Of a stretch of DNA of 64,000 nucleotides, positions 29,662 through 38,789 are shown piece by piece. The notes below the pieces were generated by a model. It did not search any database. It was given only the letters and a program-made list of their open reading frames with translations, and was not told where the DNA came from. Source of the DNA: Marvinbryantia formatexigens (lineage in GTDB: Bacteria; Bacillota; Clostridia; Oscillospirales; Ruminococcaceae). The position numbers and the translations under genes were made by a program. The stretch is from the NCBI GenBank assembly GCA_021771035.1, contig JAETPU010000001.1:310001-374000 (forward strand), in the 5' to 3' direction. Within the stretch, counting starts at the first letter, position 1. Each line of letters opens with the position of its first letter.

Positions 29662-31482
29662 ATGGCTCAACCTGCTTCCTTTTTAAATGGTACCTCCACA
29701 GATGCCTACGAGTATTTCGGGGCTCACCGAACCCGCCGCCGGGGAGAGCCCGGCTTTCAGTTTCGCGTCTATGCCCCGCACGCTTTGGCGGTAGAGCTCA
29801 TCGGGGAATGCAACGATTGGCAGGGCACGCCCATGCGGCGCACTGCCCGCGGAGTTTGGGGCCTGTTTGTGCCGGAAACTGCGGGAGCCCGCTTTGGCAT
29901 GATGTATAAATACCGCGTCCACACCCTGTCCGGCGAGATTTTTGATCGGGCGGATCCTGTTGCATTTTTCAGTGAAAAGCGCCCGGACACCGCCTCCATT
30001 GTGTATGACCTGGAAGATTTCCCTTGGGCGGACAGCCAGTGGATGGCGCAGCGGAGAATCGACTATAACCGCCCTTTGAGCATCTATGAGGTTCACGCGG
30101 GTTCCTGGCAAATCCGCGATATCCCCGGCGACGAGCGTTTTTACAACTACGAGGAGCTGGCCTGGCGGCTGATCCCCTATGTGAAGGAAATGGGCTTTAC
30201 ACACATTGAGTTTCTTCCCCTGGCGGAGCATCCCTTCGACGGCTCCTGGGGATACCAGGGAAGCGGCTTTTTCAGCGCCACCAGCCGGTATGATAATCCC
30301 AGAAAACTCATGCAGCTTATCAATTTATGCCATCACAACGGGATTGGCGTTCTTCTGGACTTTGTACCGGTACATTTTGTAACGGACTTTTTCTCCCTGC
30401 ATCAATACGACGGAAGCTTCCTATATGAAAGCGCAGATCCTCAAAAGCGCTACACTTCCTGGGGCAGCGCCCGGTTCGATCTGTCCAAGCCCTTTGTCCG
30501 CAGCTTTTTAAAGTCCTCTCTCCACTTTTGGTGCCGGTATTTTCACTTTGACGGAATCCGGTTTGACGCGGTCTCCAACCTGATCCACCCGGATGGAGAC
30601 GCCGCCCGGGGCCTGAACCCCGAGGGAATTTCCTTTTTGCAGGACTGTAACCGAAGCCTGCATGAGGCATTCCCCACCCTCGTGCTGATAGCGGAGGACT
30701 CCTCCATGTATCCCAAGGTGACGGCTCCCGTAGAATATGACGGGCTGGGCTTTGACTATAAGTGGAATCTGGGCTGGATGAACGATGCCCTGGAATACCT
30801 ATCCCTTTCCCCAGCACAGAGGAGCTTCCACCGGGAAAAGTTTCAGCACTCCATCCATTATTTTTATCAGGAGCTCTATATTCTCCCCCTGTCCCACGAT
30901 GAGGTAGTTCACGGCAAACACACCATCCTGGGGCGGATCCCCGGCACCTATGAGCAGCAGTTTTTACAGCTGAAAACCTTTTATCTGTACTTTTTTACCC
31001 ATCCCGGCAAAAAGCTCAGCTTTATGGGCAATGAGCTGGGGGAATTCCGCGAATGGGATGAATCCGCACAGCTGAGCTGGAATCTGCTGGATTATCCGGC
31101 CCATGAGGATTTCCACAGCTTTTTTAAACGGCTTCTGCAGCTTTACTGCACCACCGGAGCCCTGTTTGAGGACGAGTACGACGCCTCCTGCTTTCGCTGG
31201 ATTACGCCGGAGCCCGCCTATCCCGCTGTTTTCGCCTATCAGCGCCAGGCCCACAGCGGAGACACGGTACTGGTTCTCTTAAACTTTTCGGACCAGCCTG
31301 TGCAGCCCAGCCTGAATTTGCCCGAGGGTTCCTGGCGGATTCTGCTTACCACCTGGGAGCAGGAGGATTCGAAAAGCACCGTCAGCCTGCGGGATAAAAA
31401 GCTTTCCTTCCCGATTCCTGCTTTCGGAGGCTGTCTGCTCCAGCCGGCTGAACAGTCAATAACCCCTCAAGGCCTATCATAA
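29662..31482 (+). CDS. glgB: 1,4-alpha-glucan branching enzyme
   Basis: GlgB (606 aa) makes alpha-1,6 branches in glycogen. It has an N-terminal CBM48 region (about 25-115), then a GH13 catalytic barrel with DGSWGYQGSGFF, GVLLDFVPVHF, FDGIRFDAVSNL (nucleophile Asp), VLIAEDSS (acid/base Glu) and LSHDEVVHGK (transition-state residues), then a C-terminal all-beta domain. It is followed by no other glg gene here, which is unusual. GAAAGGCGG lies upstream. Confidence 0.95.
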   Translation: MAQPASFLNGTSTDAYEYFGAHRTRRRGEPGFQFRVYAPHALAVELIGECNDWQGTPMRRTARGVWGLFVPETAGARFGMMYKYRVHTLSGEIFDRADPVAFFSEKRPDTASIVYDLEDFPWADSQWMAQRRIDYNRPLSIYEVHAGSWQIRDIPGDERFYNYEELAWRLIPYVKEMGFTHIEFLPLAEHPFDGSWGYQGSGFFSATSRYDNPRKLMQLINLCHHNGIGVLLDFVPVHFVTDFFSLHQYDGSFLYESADPQKRYTSWGSARFDLSKPFVRSFLKSSLHFWCRYFHFDGIRFDAVSNLIHPDGDAARGLNPEGISFLQDCNRSLHEAFPTLVLIAEDSSMYPKVTAPVEYDGLGFDYKWNLGWMNDALEYLSLSPAQRSFHREKFQHSIHYFYQELYILPLSHDEVVHGKHTILGRIPGTYEQQFLQLKTFYLYFFTHPGKKLSFMGNELGEFREWDESAQLSWNLLDYPAHEDFHSFFKRLLQLYCTTGALFEDEYDASCFRWITPEPAYPAVFAYQRQAHSGDTVLVLLNFSDQPVQPSLNLPEGSWRILLTTWEQEDSKSTVSLRDKKLSFPIPAFGGCLLQPAEQSITPQGLS

Positions 31483-31772
31483 ATTCCCATCTCTGAAGCG
31501 CGCCCGGTATCCCTGTGCGCCATAACCATATTCAGATATTACAGCCGTTGGCACACCCGGGATTCGGGTACTGGAATCTTCCCGCCAATGTATACTTGAC
31601 ATTCAGCAAAATACTGTTTCAATGTGCCGCTTACTAGTTTATTGCATTAAACCCGATGAATCAAACTCTGTTTGAATCGTTTCTTCTCTGTGCAGAGGAC
31701 GGCCGGCCTTTGTCTCTCCGAAGCCGAATGATGATATTTGCAATGCCATAGCAAATGGAAAGGAGAAGTCAA

Positions 31773-32195
31773 ATGATAATCCAGGAAAACACCTTAACTG
31801 CCGGGGAGTTTCACACCCTGTTTTCAGCCGTAGGCTGGGATCCCCCGGGTTTGGAACAAATCCAGCAAGCCCTCTCCCATTCGCTTTGCACCTTCGCGAT
31901 ATACGATAACGGCACTGTAATTGGGATGGCACGTCTTCTGGGCGACAGCGCCATGTCCTTCTATCTCAAGGATTTTGCCATCCTCCCAGCCCGCCAGTCT
32001 ATGGGGGTAGGCCGTACACTGATGGAGTATATTCTAAACTGGATTCGTTCCAGTCTCCCCCATGGATACCGCGCCAGCCTGGAACTAATCAGCGCCGCCC
32101 AAAAGGAGCCCTTCTATCGGAAGTTCGGTTTTGAGGATCGTCCAAATTCCTGGGATGGCGCCGGAATGTTCCAGATGATTGGCTCCAAACAGTAA
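31773..32195 (+). CDS. GNAT-family N-acetyltransferase
   Basis: This 140-aa single-domain acetyltransferase has the acetyl-CoA-binding segment at ILPARQSMGVGRTLM (about 77-91) and a C-terminal FYRKFGFEDRP strand-helix. ATG at 31773 follows AAAGGAG, better placed than the upstream ATG at 31755. Substrate unknown; the form resembles small YitI/ElaA-like acyltransferases that act on amines or small molecules. Confidence 0.88.
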   Translation: MIIQENTLTAGEFHTLFSAVGWDPPGLEQIQQALSHSLCTFAIYDNGTVIGMARLLGDSAMSFYLKDFAILPARQSMGVGRTLMEYILNWIRSSLPHGYRASLELISAAQKEPFYRKFGFEDRPNSWDGAGMFQMIGSKQ

Positions 32196-32316
32196 TGCTC
32201 TGCGGCAGCGCCTTAAAGAAGAATTTGATTTCCCGGTAACCCTACCGGCCTGCCATCCAGCAGAAAAAGCACAGCGATGTTCCAAATACATAAGCCCCAC
32301 TCCTACGAGAGCTGGA

Positions 32317-32352
32317 AATCCTCCAAAAAAGCCGCAGTTTTTTTGGAGGATT
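32317..32352 (+). terminator. Terminator after the acetyltransferase gene
   Basis: AATCCTCCAAAAAA pairs with TTTTTTGGAGGATT around a short loop, followed by ATTTTTAG. The rest of 32196-32523 holds the fucI upstream region, where no clear consensus promoter was found. Confidence 0.85.
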
Positions 32353-32523
32353 ATTTTTAGTTTTCCCCTTGATTTTTTGTCCTAAAGCCAGTACACTATG
32401 GATAAATGATCGGAACAGTTTTATCAAGGTTTACGTTAGCTTTCATGGCGCCATGCTGTGAAGGCTATTTTCGGTTATTTGATTCCGATACTGTAACGTA
32501 ACTTATGAAAGGTGGATTTTATT

Positions 32524-34290
32524 ATGGCTTACCCGAAAATTGGAATCCGTCCCACCATTGACGGCCGCTGGGGAGGTATCCGTGAGGGCCTGGAAGCCCA
32601 GACCATGGGGATGGCAAAGGCTGCCGCCCAGCTGATTTCCTCGAACCTGACCTATACCGACGGCACTCCCATCGAGTGCGTCATCTCCCCCTGCACCATC
32701 GGCGGCGGCGCTGAGGCCGCCCGGTGCGCTCAGTTTTTCCAGACGCAAAACGTCTGTGCCACTCTGACCGTTACCCCCTGCTGGTGCTATGGTTCCGAAA
32801 CCATGGATTTGGATCCCACCACCATCAAAGCGGTTTGGGGCTTTAACGGTACCGAGCGCCCCGGCGCCGTCTATCTGGCGGCCGCTATGGCCGCCCATGC
32901 TCAGCGCGGTCTGCCCGCCTTCTCGATCTATGGACACGACGTCCAGGATATGACCGACTCCAGCATTCCCGAGGACGTGGCGGAAAAAATCCTTCGCTTT
33001 GCCCGCTGTGCCGCGGCGGTCGGCGCCATGCGCAACAAGGCCTATGTGGGCCTGGGCTCTGTGGCAATGGGAATCGGCGGCTCCTACTGCAACGCGGACT
33101 TCTTCCAGAAATATCTGGGAATCCGGGCCGAGTGGGTAGATATGACAGAGGTTCTGCGCCGGATTCACCTGGAGATTTATGATCACGAGGAATATGAGCG
33201 TGCCATCGCCTGGGTCAAGGCCAACTGCAAAGAGGGCTTTGATAAAAACCCGGCTGAGAAAAAACATTCCCCCGAGAAAAAAGCGGAGGAGTGGGAGTTT
33301 GTTACAAAGATGACGATGGTTTGCCGGGACATCATGCTGGGCAATGAGAAGCTCAATGATATTGGCTGGCATGAGGAGGCTCTGGGCCGCAACGCAATCC
33401 TGGGCGGCTTCCAGGGACAGCGGATGTGGACCGACTGGCTGCCCAACGGCGACTTCACCGAGGCCATTACCAACTCCAGCTTCAACTGGAACGGCAAGAA
33501 GGAGCCCTTTACCCTGGCTACTGAGAACGATACCCTCAACGGCGTGGCAATGCTCTTCGGAAAGCTGCTCACCGGTACCGCCAGCGTGTTTGCCGATGTG
33601 AGAACCTACTGGAGCCCTGAGGCTGTCCAGCGCGTCACCGGTAAAACTCCCGAGGGCCGCGCAGCTAACGGTTTTATCCACCTGATCAACTCCGGCGCCG
33701 CCGCACTGGATGCTACCGGCGTGTCCAAAAACGAGGCCGGCGAAGGCTGCATAAAGCCCTGGTGGAAGGTGACCGATGAGGATATTAAGGCAATGTCCGA
33801 AGCCACCGATTGGTGCCCGGCAGACCTGGGATACTTCCGTGGGGGCGGATTCTCCTCCCATTTCTATACCCACTGCGAGATGCCTGTCACGATGATCCGC
33901 GTCAACATCGTGGACGGCATCGGCCCGGTTCTCCAGCTGGCAGAGGGCTATACCGTCACTCTCCCTGAGGATGTCCACAATGCATTGGATCAGCGCACTG
34001 ACCCCACTTGGCCCACCACCTGGTTTGTGCCCAACCTCACTGGCTCCGGCGCTTTCAAGGATGTGTATTCCGTGATGGCGAATTGGGGCGCTAACCACGG
34101 TTCCCTCACCTACGGACACATCGGCAAGGATCTGATTACCCTGGCCTCTATGCTGCGGATTCCGGTATCCCTGCACAATGTATGCGACTGTGATATCTAC
34201 CGTCCCCATGCCTGGAGTGCCTTCGGTACCAAGGATTTGGAAGGCGCCGACTACAGGGCCTGCCAGACCTATGGCCCCTTGTACCGCTGA
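32524..34290 (+). CDS. fucI: L-fucose isomerase
   Basis: FucI (588 aa) converts L-fucose to L-fuculose with Mn2+. The protein follows the family from [15 protein letters not shown] at the N-terminus through [52 protein letters not shown] and the C-terminal [18 protein letters not shown]; the length is right. ATG at 32524 follows AAAGGTGG. It stands alone, eight kilobases from the kinase/aldolase pair that would act next, and ends in a terminator. Confidence 0.96.
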   Translation: MAYPKIGIRPTIDGRWGGIREGLEAQTMGMAKAAAQLISSNLTYTDGTPIECVISPCTIGGGAEAARCAQFFQTQNVCATLTVTPCWCYGSETMDLDPTTIKAVWGFNGTERPGAVYLAAAMAAHAQRGLPAFSIYGHDVQDMTDSSIPEDVAEKILRFARCAAAVGAMRNKAYVGLGSVAMGIGGSYCNADFFQKYLGIRAEWVDMTEVLRRIHLEIYDHEEYERAIAWVKANCKEGFDKNPAEKKHSPEKKAEEWEFVTKMTMVCRDIMLGNEKLNDIGWHEEALGRNAILGGFQGQRMWTDWLPNGDFTEAITNSSFNWNGKKEPFTLATENDTLNGVAMLFGKLLTGTASVFADVRTYWSPEAVQRVTGKTPEGRAANGFIHLINSGAAALDATGVSKNEAGEGCIKPWWKVTDEDIKAMSEATDWCPADLGYFRGGGFSSHFYTHCEMPVTMIRVNIVDGIGPVLQLAEGYTVTLPEDVHNALDQRTDPTWPTTWFVPNLTGSGAFKDVYSVMANWGANHGSLTYGHIGKDLITLASMLRIPVSLHNVCDCDIYRPHAWSAFGTKDLEGADYRACQTYGPLYR

Positions 34291-34311
34291 TTTTAATAAC
34301 TGCATCGAAAG

Positions 34312-34342
34312 CTCCGCCTGTTGTTTGCAGGCGGAGTTTTCT
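34312..34342 (+). terminator. Terminator of fucI
   Basis: CTCCGCCTG pairs with CAGGCGGAG (34312-34320 with 34328-34336), followed by TTTTCT. Confidence 0.88.
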
Positions 34343-34462
34343 GTATACCTTGCTCCCGGCCGGCTCCCAGGACAGAGCAGAGGATACCATACGCAAAATG
34401 ATTTGTAAACAGGACTTTATATTGTCATGTTTTGGCTGTATACTGAAACACGAGGTGATCAT

Positions 34463-35374
34463 ATGAAGGTTGACCGGCTAATTGGCATTCTCACCATTCT
34501 TCTGCGGCAGGAGCAAATCACCGCACCAGAATTAGCCCGAAGGTTTGAAGTATCCAGGCGGACCATTACCCGGGATATTGACACTCTGTGCCAGGCGGGC
34601 ATTCCCTTGGTCACATCCCAGGGCCGCGGCGGGGGAATTTCCATTATGGGCGGCTATAAGCTGGACAAAACATTTCTCACACGGGAGGAATTCCAAACTA
34701 TCCTGGCCTCCCTGCAGGGGCTGGGCAGTGTTTCCAAAGCCGATGCTCTCACTGGACTGATTGAAAAGCTGTCCGGCCAGCATTCCCAGTTCCTCACAGA
34801 CAACACTGTCGTCATCGACCTGGCCTCCCACTATCAAGGTTCCCTGACTCACAAAATTGGAATCCTCAAACGAGCCATCCAGCAGCAAAAACTCGTAGAA
34901 TTTCAGTATTACTATGAAAAAGGTGAGGATCGGCGTATAATCGAGCCATACCGGATTGTGTTCAAGTGGTCATCCTGGTATGTGTTCGGGTTTTGCCGCA
35001 AACGAAACGCCTTCCGGCTGTTTAAACTCAACCGCCTGTGGAACGTAACAGAACTGGGCACTGCCTTCTTCCCCAGAGAAATTCCAGAGGATGAACTGGA
35101 TTTTTCGGACTTTCTAAATCAGAATCCTATTCATCTAAAAGCGCTTTTTGCCCCCTCACAGAAATACCGGCTGATCGATGAATACGGCATCGGCTGCTTT
35201 ACCCAAACAGCCCGGGGCGAACTGCTGCTGGAGCAGGATTTCGCCAATTACTCGAATCTGCGGGAATGGATTTTCAGTTTCGGGAGTTCCGTTGAAATTC
35301 TGGAGCCGGCGCAGCTGAGAGAAGACAGGCGCAAAGAAGCCCTGGCGATTCTCCAGCGGGAACATGAGAACTAA
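34463..35374 (+). CDS. WYL-domain transcriptional regulator (YafY type)
   Basis: This 303-aa regulator has an N-terminal helix-turn-helix (about 5-55; ITAPELARRFEVSRRTITRDI), a WYL domain at about 140-220 with IEPYRIVFKWSSWYVFGFC (a WYV variant of the name motif) and a WCX-type C-terminus. WYL domains sense small ligands or nucleic acids. GAGGTGATC lies before the ATG. It is followed at 125 bases by a DUF3795 gene, likely its target or partner. Confidence 0.92.
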   Translation: MKVDRLIGILTILLRQEQITAPELARRFEVSRRTITRDIDTLCQAGIPLVTSQGRGGGISIMGGYKLDKTFLTREEFQTILASLQGLGSVSKADALTGLIEKLSGQHSQFLTDNTVVIDLASHYQGSLTHKIGILKRAIQQQKLVEFQYYYEKGEDRRIIEPYRIVFKWSSWYVFGFCRKRNAFRLFKLNRLWNVTELGTAFFPREIPEDELDFSDFLNQNPIHLKALFAPSQKYRLIDEYGIGCFTQTARGELLLEQDFANYSNLREWIFSFGSSVEILEPAQLREDRRKEALAILQREHEN

Positions 35375-35499
35375 AAGGGAATGCCGAATGAATGCCGTCC
35401 TAACGCTGAGGCCTGCCAGCCCGACTTTCCCGGTATCAAAACATGACATACTGCTGTCCTGTTCTATCTGTTATTCTGAATAAAAAGGAGGCTGAAATT

Positions 35500-35772
35500 A
35501 TGATTGAATCCAGATGTGGAATTTTATGCAGCGAATGTTCCTACCGGGAGGCCATGGGCTGCTTAGGATGCTGTGAGGTTGAGAATCCCTTTTGGGGGAG
35601 CTGCCCGGTGAAGGCCTGCTGCCAGCAGAAACAACACGAACACTGCGGTCAGTGCGGAGAATTCCCCTGCGGGCTGCTCAAACAATTTGCCTACGATGAA
35701 AATGAGGGCGACGGCGGAAAGCGGATTGAACAGTGCCGGCGTTGGGCTTCCCTGCAGAGTACGGCCAAGTAA
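35500..35772 (+). CDS. DUF3795 small cysteine-rich protein
   Basis: The 90-aa product contains 15 cysteines, in blocks CGILCSECSYREAMGC, CLGCCEVENPFWGSC, CCQQKQHEHCGQC and EFPCGLL. This matches the DUF3795 family, thought to bind zinc or an Fe-S centre; its function is not known. ATG at 35500 has AAAAAGGAGG nine bases upstream, while the frame to 35443 has no ribosome site. It ends before a strong terminator. Confidence 0.85.
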   Translation: MIESRCGILCSECSYREAMGCLGCCEVENPFWGSCPVKACCQQKQHEHCGQCGEFPCGLLKQFAYDENEGDGGKRIEQCRRWASLQSTAK

Positions 35773-35802
35773 AATAGCCTGAACCGGCAATCCATCCATG
35801 CA

Positions 35803-35844
35803 AAAACCCCGGATATGCGGCTCAATGCACATATCCGGGGTTTT
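35803..35844. terminator. Bidirectional terminator, 15-bp stem
   Basis: AAAACCCCGGATATG at 35803-35817 pairs perfectly with 35830-35844; T runs on both strands. It serves the DUF3795 gene and the converging thiamine transporter. Confidence 0.93.
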
Positions 35845-35855
35845 CTTTTTATCCT

Positions 35856-36437
35856 CTATGCTTTTTTCAGGTTCGGACTGTCCAGATGAATCAGTTTGCT
35901 CAAAATTGCCGCAGCCGCTGTCGTAATAATAAGCTCCGGCAGCATATACGAGCCATTATAGCTCAGCGAATATACAATTCCCGTCCAGTTGACAGAACCC
36001 GCCGCGACCAGGGAATCCCACACCAGGAAGCCGGACAAGAAATGGCAGAAAAAGCGCAGTACACACACAAATGCGGTGCCAGCTGCCAACGCCGCCGTCT
36101 GATTGCGGATGACACGGCGGAAGATCCCCGCCAGCCCCAGCACTGTAAACGCCAGGAGATAGTCCAGCACAACCGCGGCTATGAAGGTTCCCAAGGTAAT
36201 ACCCTTGAGCCCATTGATCCCCAAAAACATCTGCAGTATGCCATACACGAGCCCACTAAGCAGCCCCCACTTGGGGCCGTGCCGGTAGGCGATGATGCAG
36301 ATGGGCAGCATACTGCACAAGGTAATCGAGCCTCCGTTGACCCAGGGCCCCGGGAATTGGATTAAGCTCAATACAGTGGCGATGGCGACCATCAATGCGG
36401 CCTCCACCAATTTACGGGTTCTTGTCATGGTATTCAC
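35856..36437 (-). CDS. ECF-type thiamine transporter S component (ThiT/ThiW/HmpT-like)
   Basis: This membrane protein of about 193 aa has six hydrophobic segments, typical of ECF substrate-binding (S) subunits; LVEAALMVAIATVLSLIQFP at the N-terminus resembles the AxxxA helix that docks with the T subunit. The TPP riboswitch upstream identifies the ligand as thiamine or its pyrimidine precursor. GTG at 36437 is preferred because GGAGAGG lies nine bases before it; ATG at 36428 is the alternative. It needs energising subunits encoded elsewhere. Confidence 0.9.
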   Translation of the reverse strand: MNTMTRTRKLVEAALMVAIATVLSLIQFPGPWVNGGSITLCSMLPICIIAYRHGPKWGLLSGLVYGILQMFLGINGLKGITLGTFIAAVVLDYLLAFTVLGLAGIFRRVIRNQTAALAAGTAFVCVLRFFCHFLSGFLVWDSLVAAGSVNWTGIVYSLSYNGSYMLPELIITTAAAAILSKLIHLDSPNLKKA

Positions 36438-36483
36438 AAAAACACACCTCTCCCTTTTTTTGAAAATTCCTTCAGGGAAACGC

Positions 36484-36514
36484 AAAAAATGCCGGCAGAA
36501 TTCCTCTGTCAGCA
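36484..36514 (-). terminator. Expression-platform terminator of the TPP riboswitch
   Basis: On the minus strand TGCTGACAGA pairs with TCTGCCGGCA with one wobble and one mismatch, followed by TTTTTT, between the aptamer and the ribosome site. High TPP should favour it. Confidence 0.8.
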
Positions 36515-36526
36515 CTGGCCTCTACT

Positions 36527-36604
<78 letters not shown>

Positions 36605-36620
36605 TTAATTTTCGTCTATC

Positions 36621-36649
36621 AGTATACCTGTTTCGACAATCTTTGTCAA
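36621..36649 (-). promoter_or_regulatory. Promoter of the TPP-riboswitch transcript
   Basis: Minus strand TTGACA, 17-base spacer, TATACT, with a start point about ten bases before the aptamer. The next gap to 36791 shows only a GC-rich hairpin at about 36732-36769. Confidence 0.88.
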
Positions 36650-36791
36650 GCCGCAGGCAGCCTGATGGCGTATCAAGTGCGGGTACGCTGGGGAATGCAG
36701 CCCGTCATGGCGTCATTTTCATGGCGCATTAAGACGCGTCCCCATCCGGCAATACCGGACGAGGACGCCTGCTGATTCTTTGAGGAACCTG

Positions 36792-37187
36792 TTAGTCTCT
36801 CTGCAGCTTTGCATTGGCCTTTTCCAAAAACGGCTGGGCCTGTACGATAAACCGGGAGTGGACTCCCGCTCCAATTCTGCCGCATTCGTCGTAGGCCTCC
36901 ACGGAAAAATCAATCCGGCGGCGATCCACGCCTGTAATGGTGGCCACCGCGCGTACCTTCATCCCCACCGGCGTTGCCGCATCATGGGAACTCTGAATCG
37001 AAATCCCCACGGTGGTCATCCCCTCATCTAAAAACTGAGCGGCGCACTGGGCGGCAGCCGATTCCATCATCGCCATCATCATAGGCGTGGCAAAAACCGG
37101 TAAATCTGAACTTCCCACCGCCTTGGCTGTGTTCTCCCAGGTGACAACACCGTTCACTTCGAAGCTCGTCCCTATTTTCAGTTCCAT
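36792..37187 (-). CDS. Hotdog-fold thioesterase, FlK-like
   Basis: This 131-aa hotdog protein resembles the fluoroacetyl-CoA thioesterase (FlK) family: FATPMMMAMMESAA (about 32-45), GMTTVGISIQSSHDAATPVG (about 55-74), VDFSVEAYDECGRIGAGVHSRFIV. Such proteins hydrolyse acyl-CoAs or clear misacylated carriers; the true substrate is unknown and fluoroacetate is not implied. GGAAGGAATG lies before the start. Confidence 0.82.
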   Translation of the reverse strand: MELKIGTSFEVNGVVTWENTAKAVGSSDLPVFATPMMMAMMESAAAQCAAQFLDEGMTTVGISIQSSHDAATPVGMKVRAVATITGVDRRRIDFSVEAYDECGRIGAGVHSRFIVQAQPFLEKANAKLQRD

Positions 37188-37256
37188 CTTTCATCATTCC
37201 TTCCAAAATATCCTCCGCGCTCATAACCCGGAGGGCAAAGTGCCAAAAGTTAATAT

Positions 37257-37330
37257 CGCAAAGTGGAGCAGTCCAGCCGCCCATCGGGCTCATAAGCCGA
37301 CGGTTATAGGTTCGAATCCCGCTTTCGCAA
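37257..37330 (+). pseudogene. Degenerate initiator tRNA-Met (CAT anticodon)
   Basis: The 74-base stretch lines up with bacterial tRNA-fMet (CGC..GTGGAGCAG, CGGGCTCATAA, AGGTTCGAATCC, CGCAA), with CAT at 37281-37283 and the unpaired C1-A72 of initiators. Pairing fails at 4-69 (A-C), 11-24 (A-C), 31-39 (G-G), 49-65 (A-C) and 51-63 (A-C), and G18 of the D loop is A. No CCA is encoded. So it is probably a decayed copy, though a terminator follows at once. Confidence 0.65.
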
Positions 37331-37340
37331 CTGCCAGACT

Positions 37341-37374
37341 GAGTCTGGACGCAGTTCGCGTTCGGACTCTTTTC
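37341..37374 (+). terminator. Terminator directly after the tRNA-like sequence
   Basis: GAGTCTGGACGC pairs with GCGTTCGGACTC through two wobbles, followed by TTTTCC. Its place eleven bases after the tRNA 3' end suggests the pair once formed a transcription unit. Confidence 0.78.
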
Positions 37375-37496
37375 CTTTGTCCGGGCAGGATTCACACATC
37401 TCAAGCAGCATCTAAACTATCCGCTCCTGCTCCTGAAAAGCCTTTAACCACCGGGAGCTTACATTCTCAGTCTACATTGCCTATCCGTCAACGCGC

Positions 37497-38666
37497 CTAT
37501 TCGATGAGCGGCGCAAAGGCCGCATACTCGTGAAAATGCTCTCCGTCCAGCAGCGCCTGGAGAACCCCCTGCTGCAGCGATGTGGTGTGCGGCGCGTGCA
37601 AAACATCCCGCTGCCACTCATCCCCAAACACCCGCTGAATGGTCTGCTCCTGCCCCAGCCCCGTGGGCAGACGCATCGCGTACAGATCCTGGAACCGGCG
37701 GATATTGCTGGAAGCGCCCAGCACCCGGCGCAGCGCCTCATCCATCAGCCAGGTGGTCACCGTAAAGCCTGACGCCTGAATCCCCAGACACTGGGCAAAA
37801 AAATCCTGAGCCCGGCGCATAGATTCCCGGCATTCCTCCTGCCGCAGTGGGCCATCCTCAGGAATGTGCATATCCAGGACCACGCCGCCGCTGTCCTGTA
37901 CGGTCTCCCACTCCCGCTTGGAGTATTCCTGCGGCGCCAGCGCGACTCTCCCGCCCTGTACAGGATGGCCGCTCCAGCAATCTTGTGTCTCCCGCAGCAC
38001 AGCGGTTGTTACCGGGAAGCGCTCCTCGATTTCTCCGGCGGCACTCAGCAGCATTCCCGTATGTGCCAGCGCGCACAGCCCACCTGTACGGCGGTTTCTC
38101 AAAATGATATAGTCCAAGCCATAGGGCTGGGCAATATATTGCAGGCGTCCAACACGGAACAGCCTGAAATGGTAGTGGTTCAGCAGCCAGCCGCCCTCTA
38201 AAAGGCCCCACGCCCCGGTGTGGCGCCGGTGGTGATCCGCCCAGATCCAAAGATCCCGCAGCGTATCCCGCAGAATTTCCCGGGAAATCCCCTGCTGGCG
38301 ATACCAATCACACACTCGATGCACACTGCTGGTAAAGAACAAGAGCAGCAATATAGGGGCCTTCTCCCCCCACGTCTGCCGGACAAACCGGTGCCACAGT
38401 CCATAGAGCGTTGAATAGTCACCGCGGGACTGTTCCCACAAAATGGCGTGGGCAGCACTCAAAAACGTGGAAAGTGCCCGGCTGTCCTGCAGCAGTTCCC
38501 CAGCGGCAGTGTCCAATTCCCCAAGCAACTCCTCAGGGAACCCCAGCAGCTCTGAAAACTCCCGGTGTTCCCCGAGCATCCGTTCCACTGGCATCCCGGG
38601 AGGTTCTTGCAGCGGCTGCATTCCATTTTCTTTTAAAAACATCTGCCAGTGTTCAAAATAATCCAT
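37497..38666 (-). CDS. Acyltransferase-like protein (NAT_N / GNAT_C type)
   Basis: The 389-aa product is cytoplasmic and tryptophan-rich, with no membrane segment. Its two-part layout (helical first half to about 180, then a mixed region with LEGGWLLNHYHFRLFRVGRLQY and VVLDMHIPEDGPL) fits the acyltransferase-like proteins that join an NAT N-terminal domain to a GNAT-like C-terminal domain. Substrate unknown. GAAAGGAC precedes the ATG. It lies upstream of another minus-strand gene set but is separated from both neighbours. Confidence 0.65.
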   Translation of the reverse strand: MDYFEHWQMFLKENGMQPLQEPPGMPVERMLGEHREFSELLGFPEELLGELDTAAGELLQDSRALSTFLSAAHAILWEQSRGDYSTLYGLWHRFVRQTWGEKAPILLLLFFTSSVHRVCDWYRQQGISREILRDTLRDLWIWADHHRRHTGAWGLLEGGWLLNHYHFRLFRVGRLQYIAQPYGLDYIILRNRRTGGLCALAHTGMLLSAAGEIEERFPVTTAVLRETQDCWSGHPVQGGRVALAPQEYSKREWETVQDSGGVVLDMHIPEDGPLRQEECRESMRRAQDFFAQCLGIQASGFTVTTWLMDEALRRVLGASSNIRRFQDLYAMRLPTGLGQEQTIQRVFGDEWQRDVLHAPHTTSLQQGVLQALLDGEHFHEYAAFAPLIE

Positions 38667-38789
38667 ATCAAAGTCCTTTCTGTTGGGGCTTTTTCACAGC
38701 GTTTCGCAGCAGTCGCCGCCCCTTTCAAAATCCAGCCTGCTCCCCGCCAGCGCCGCCGCTCTCTATGGAATTCGGGGTATGATACCGGC

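Noticed and set aside
32503..34305. 600-codon open frame on the minus strand
   Set aside because: It lies wholly opposite fucI, whose protein matches its family end to end; the minus frame has shadow composition and no ribosome site.
37217..37236. Short GCTCATAACCCGGAGG match to the fMet anticodon arm just upstream of the tRNA-like sequence
   Set aside because: Only about 15 bases agree and no acceptor or T arm follows; it is within the thioesterase 5' region.
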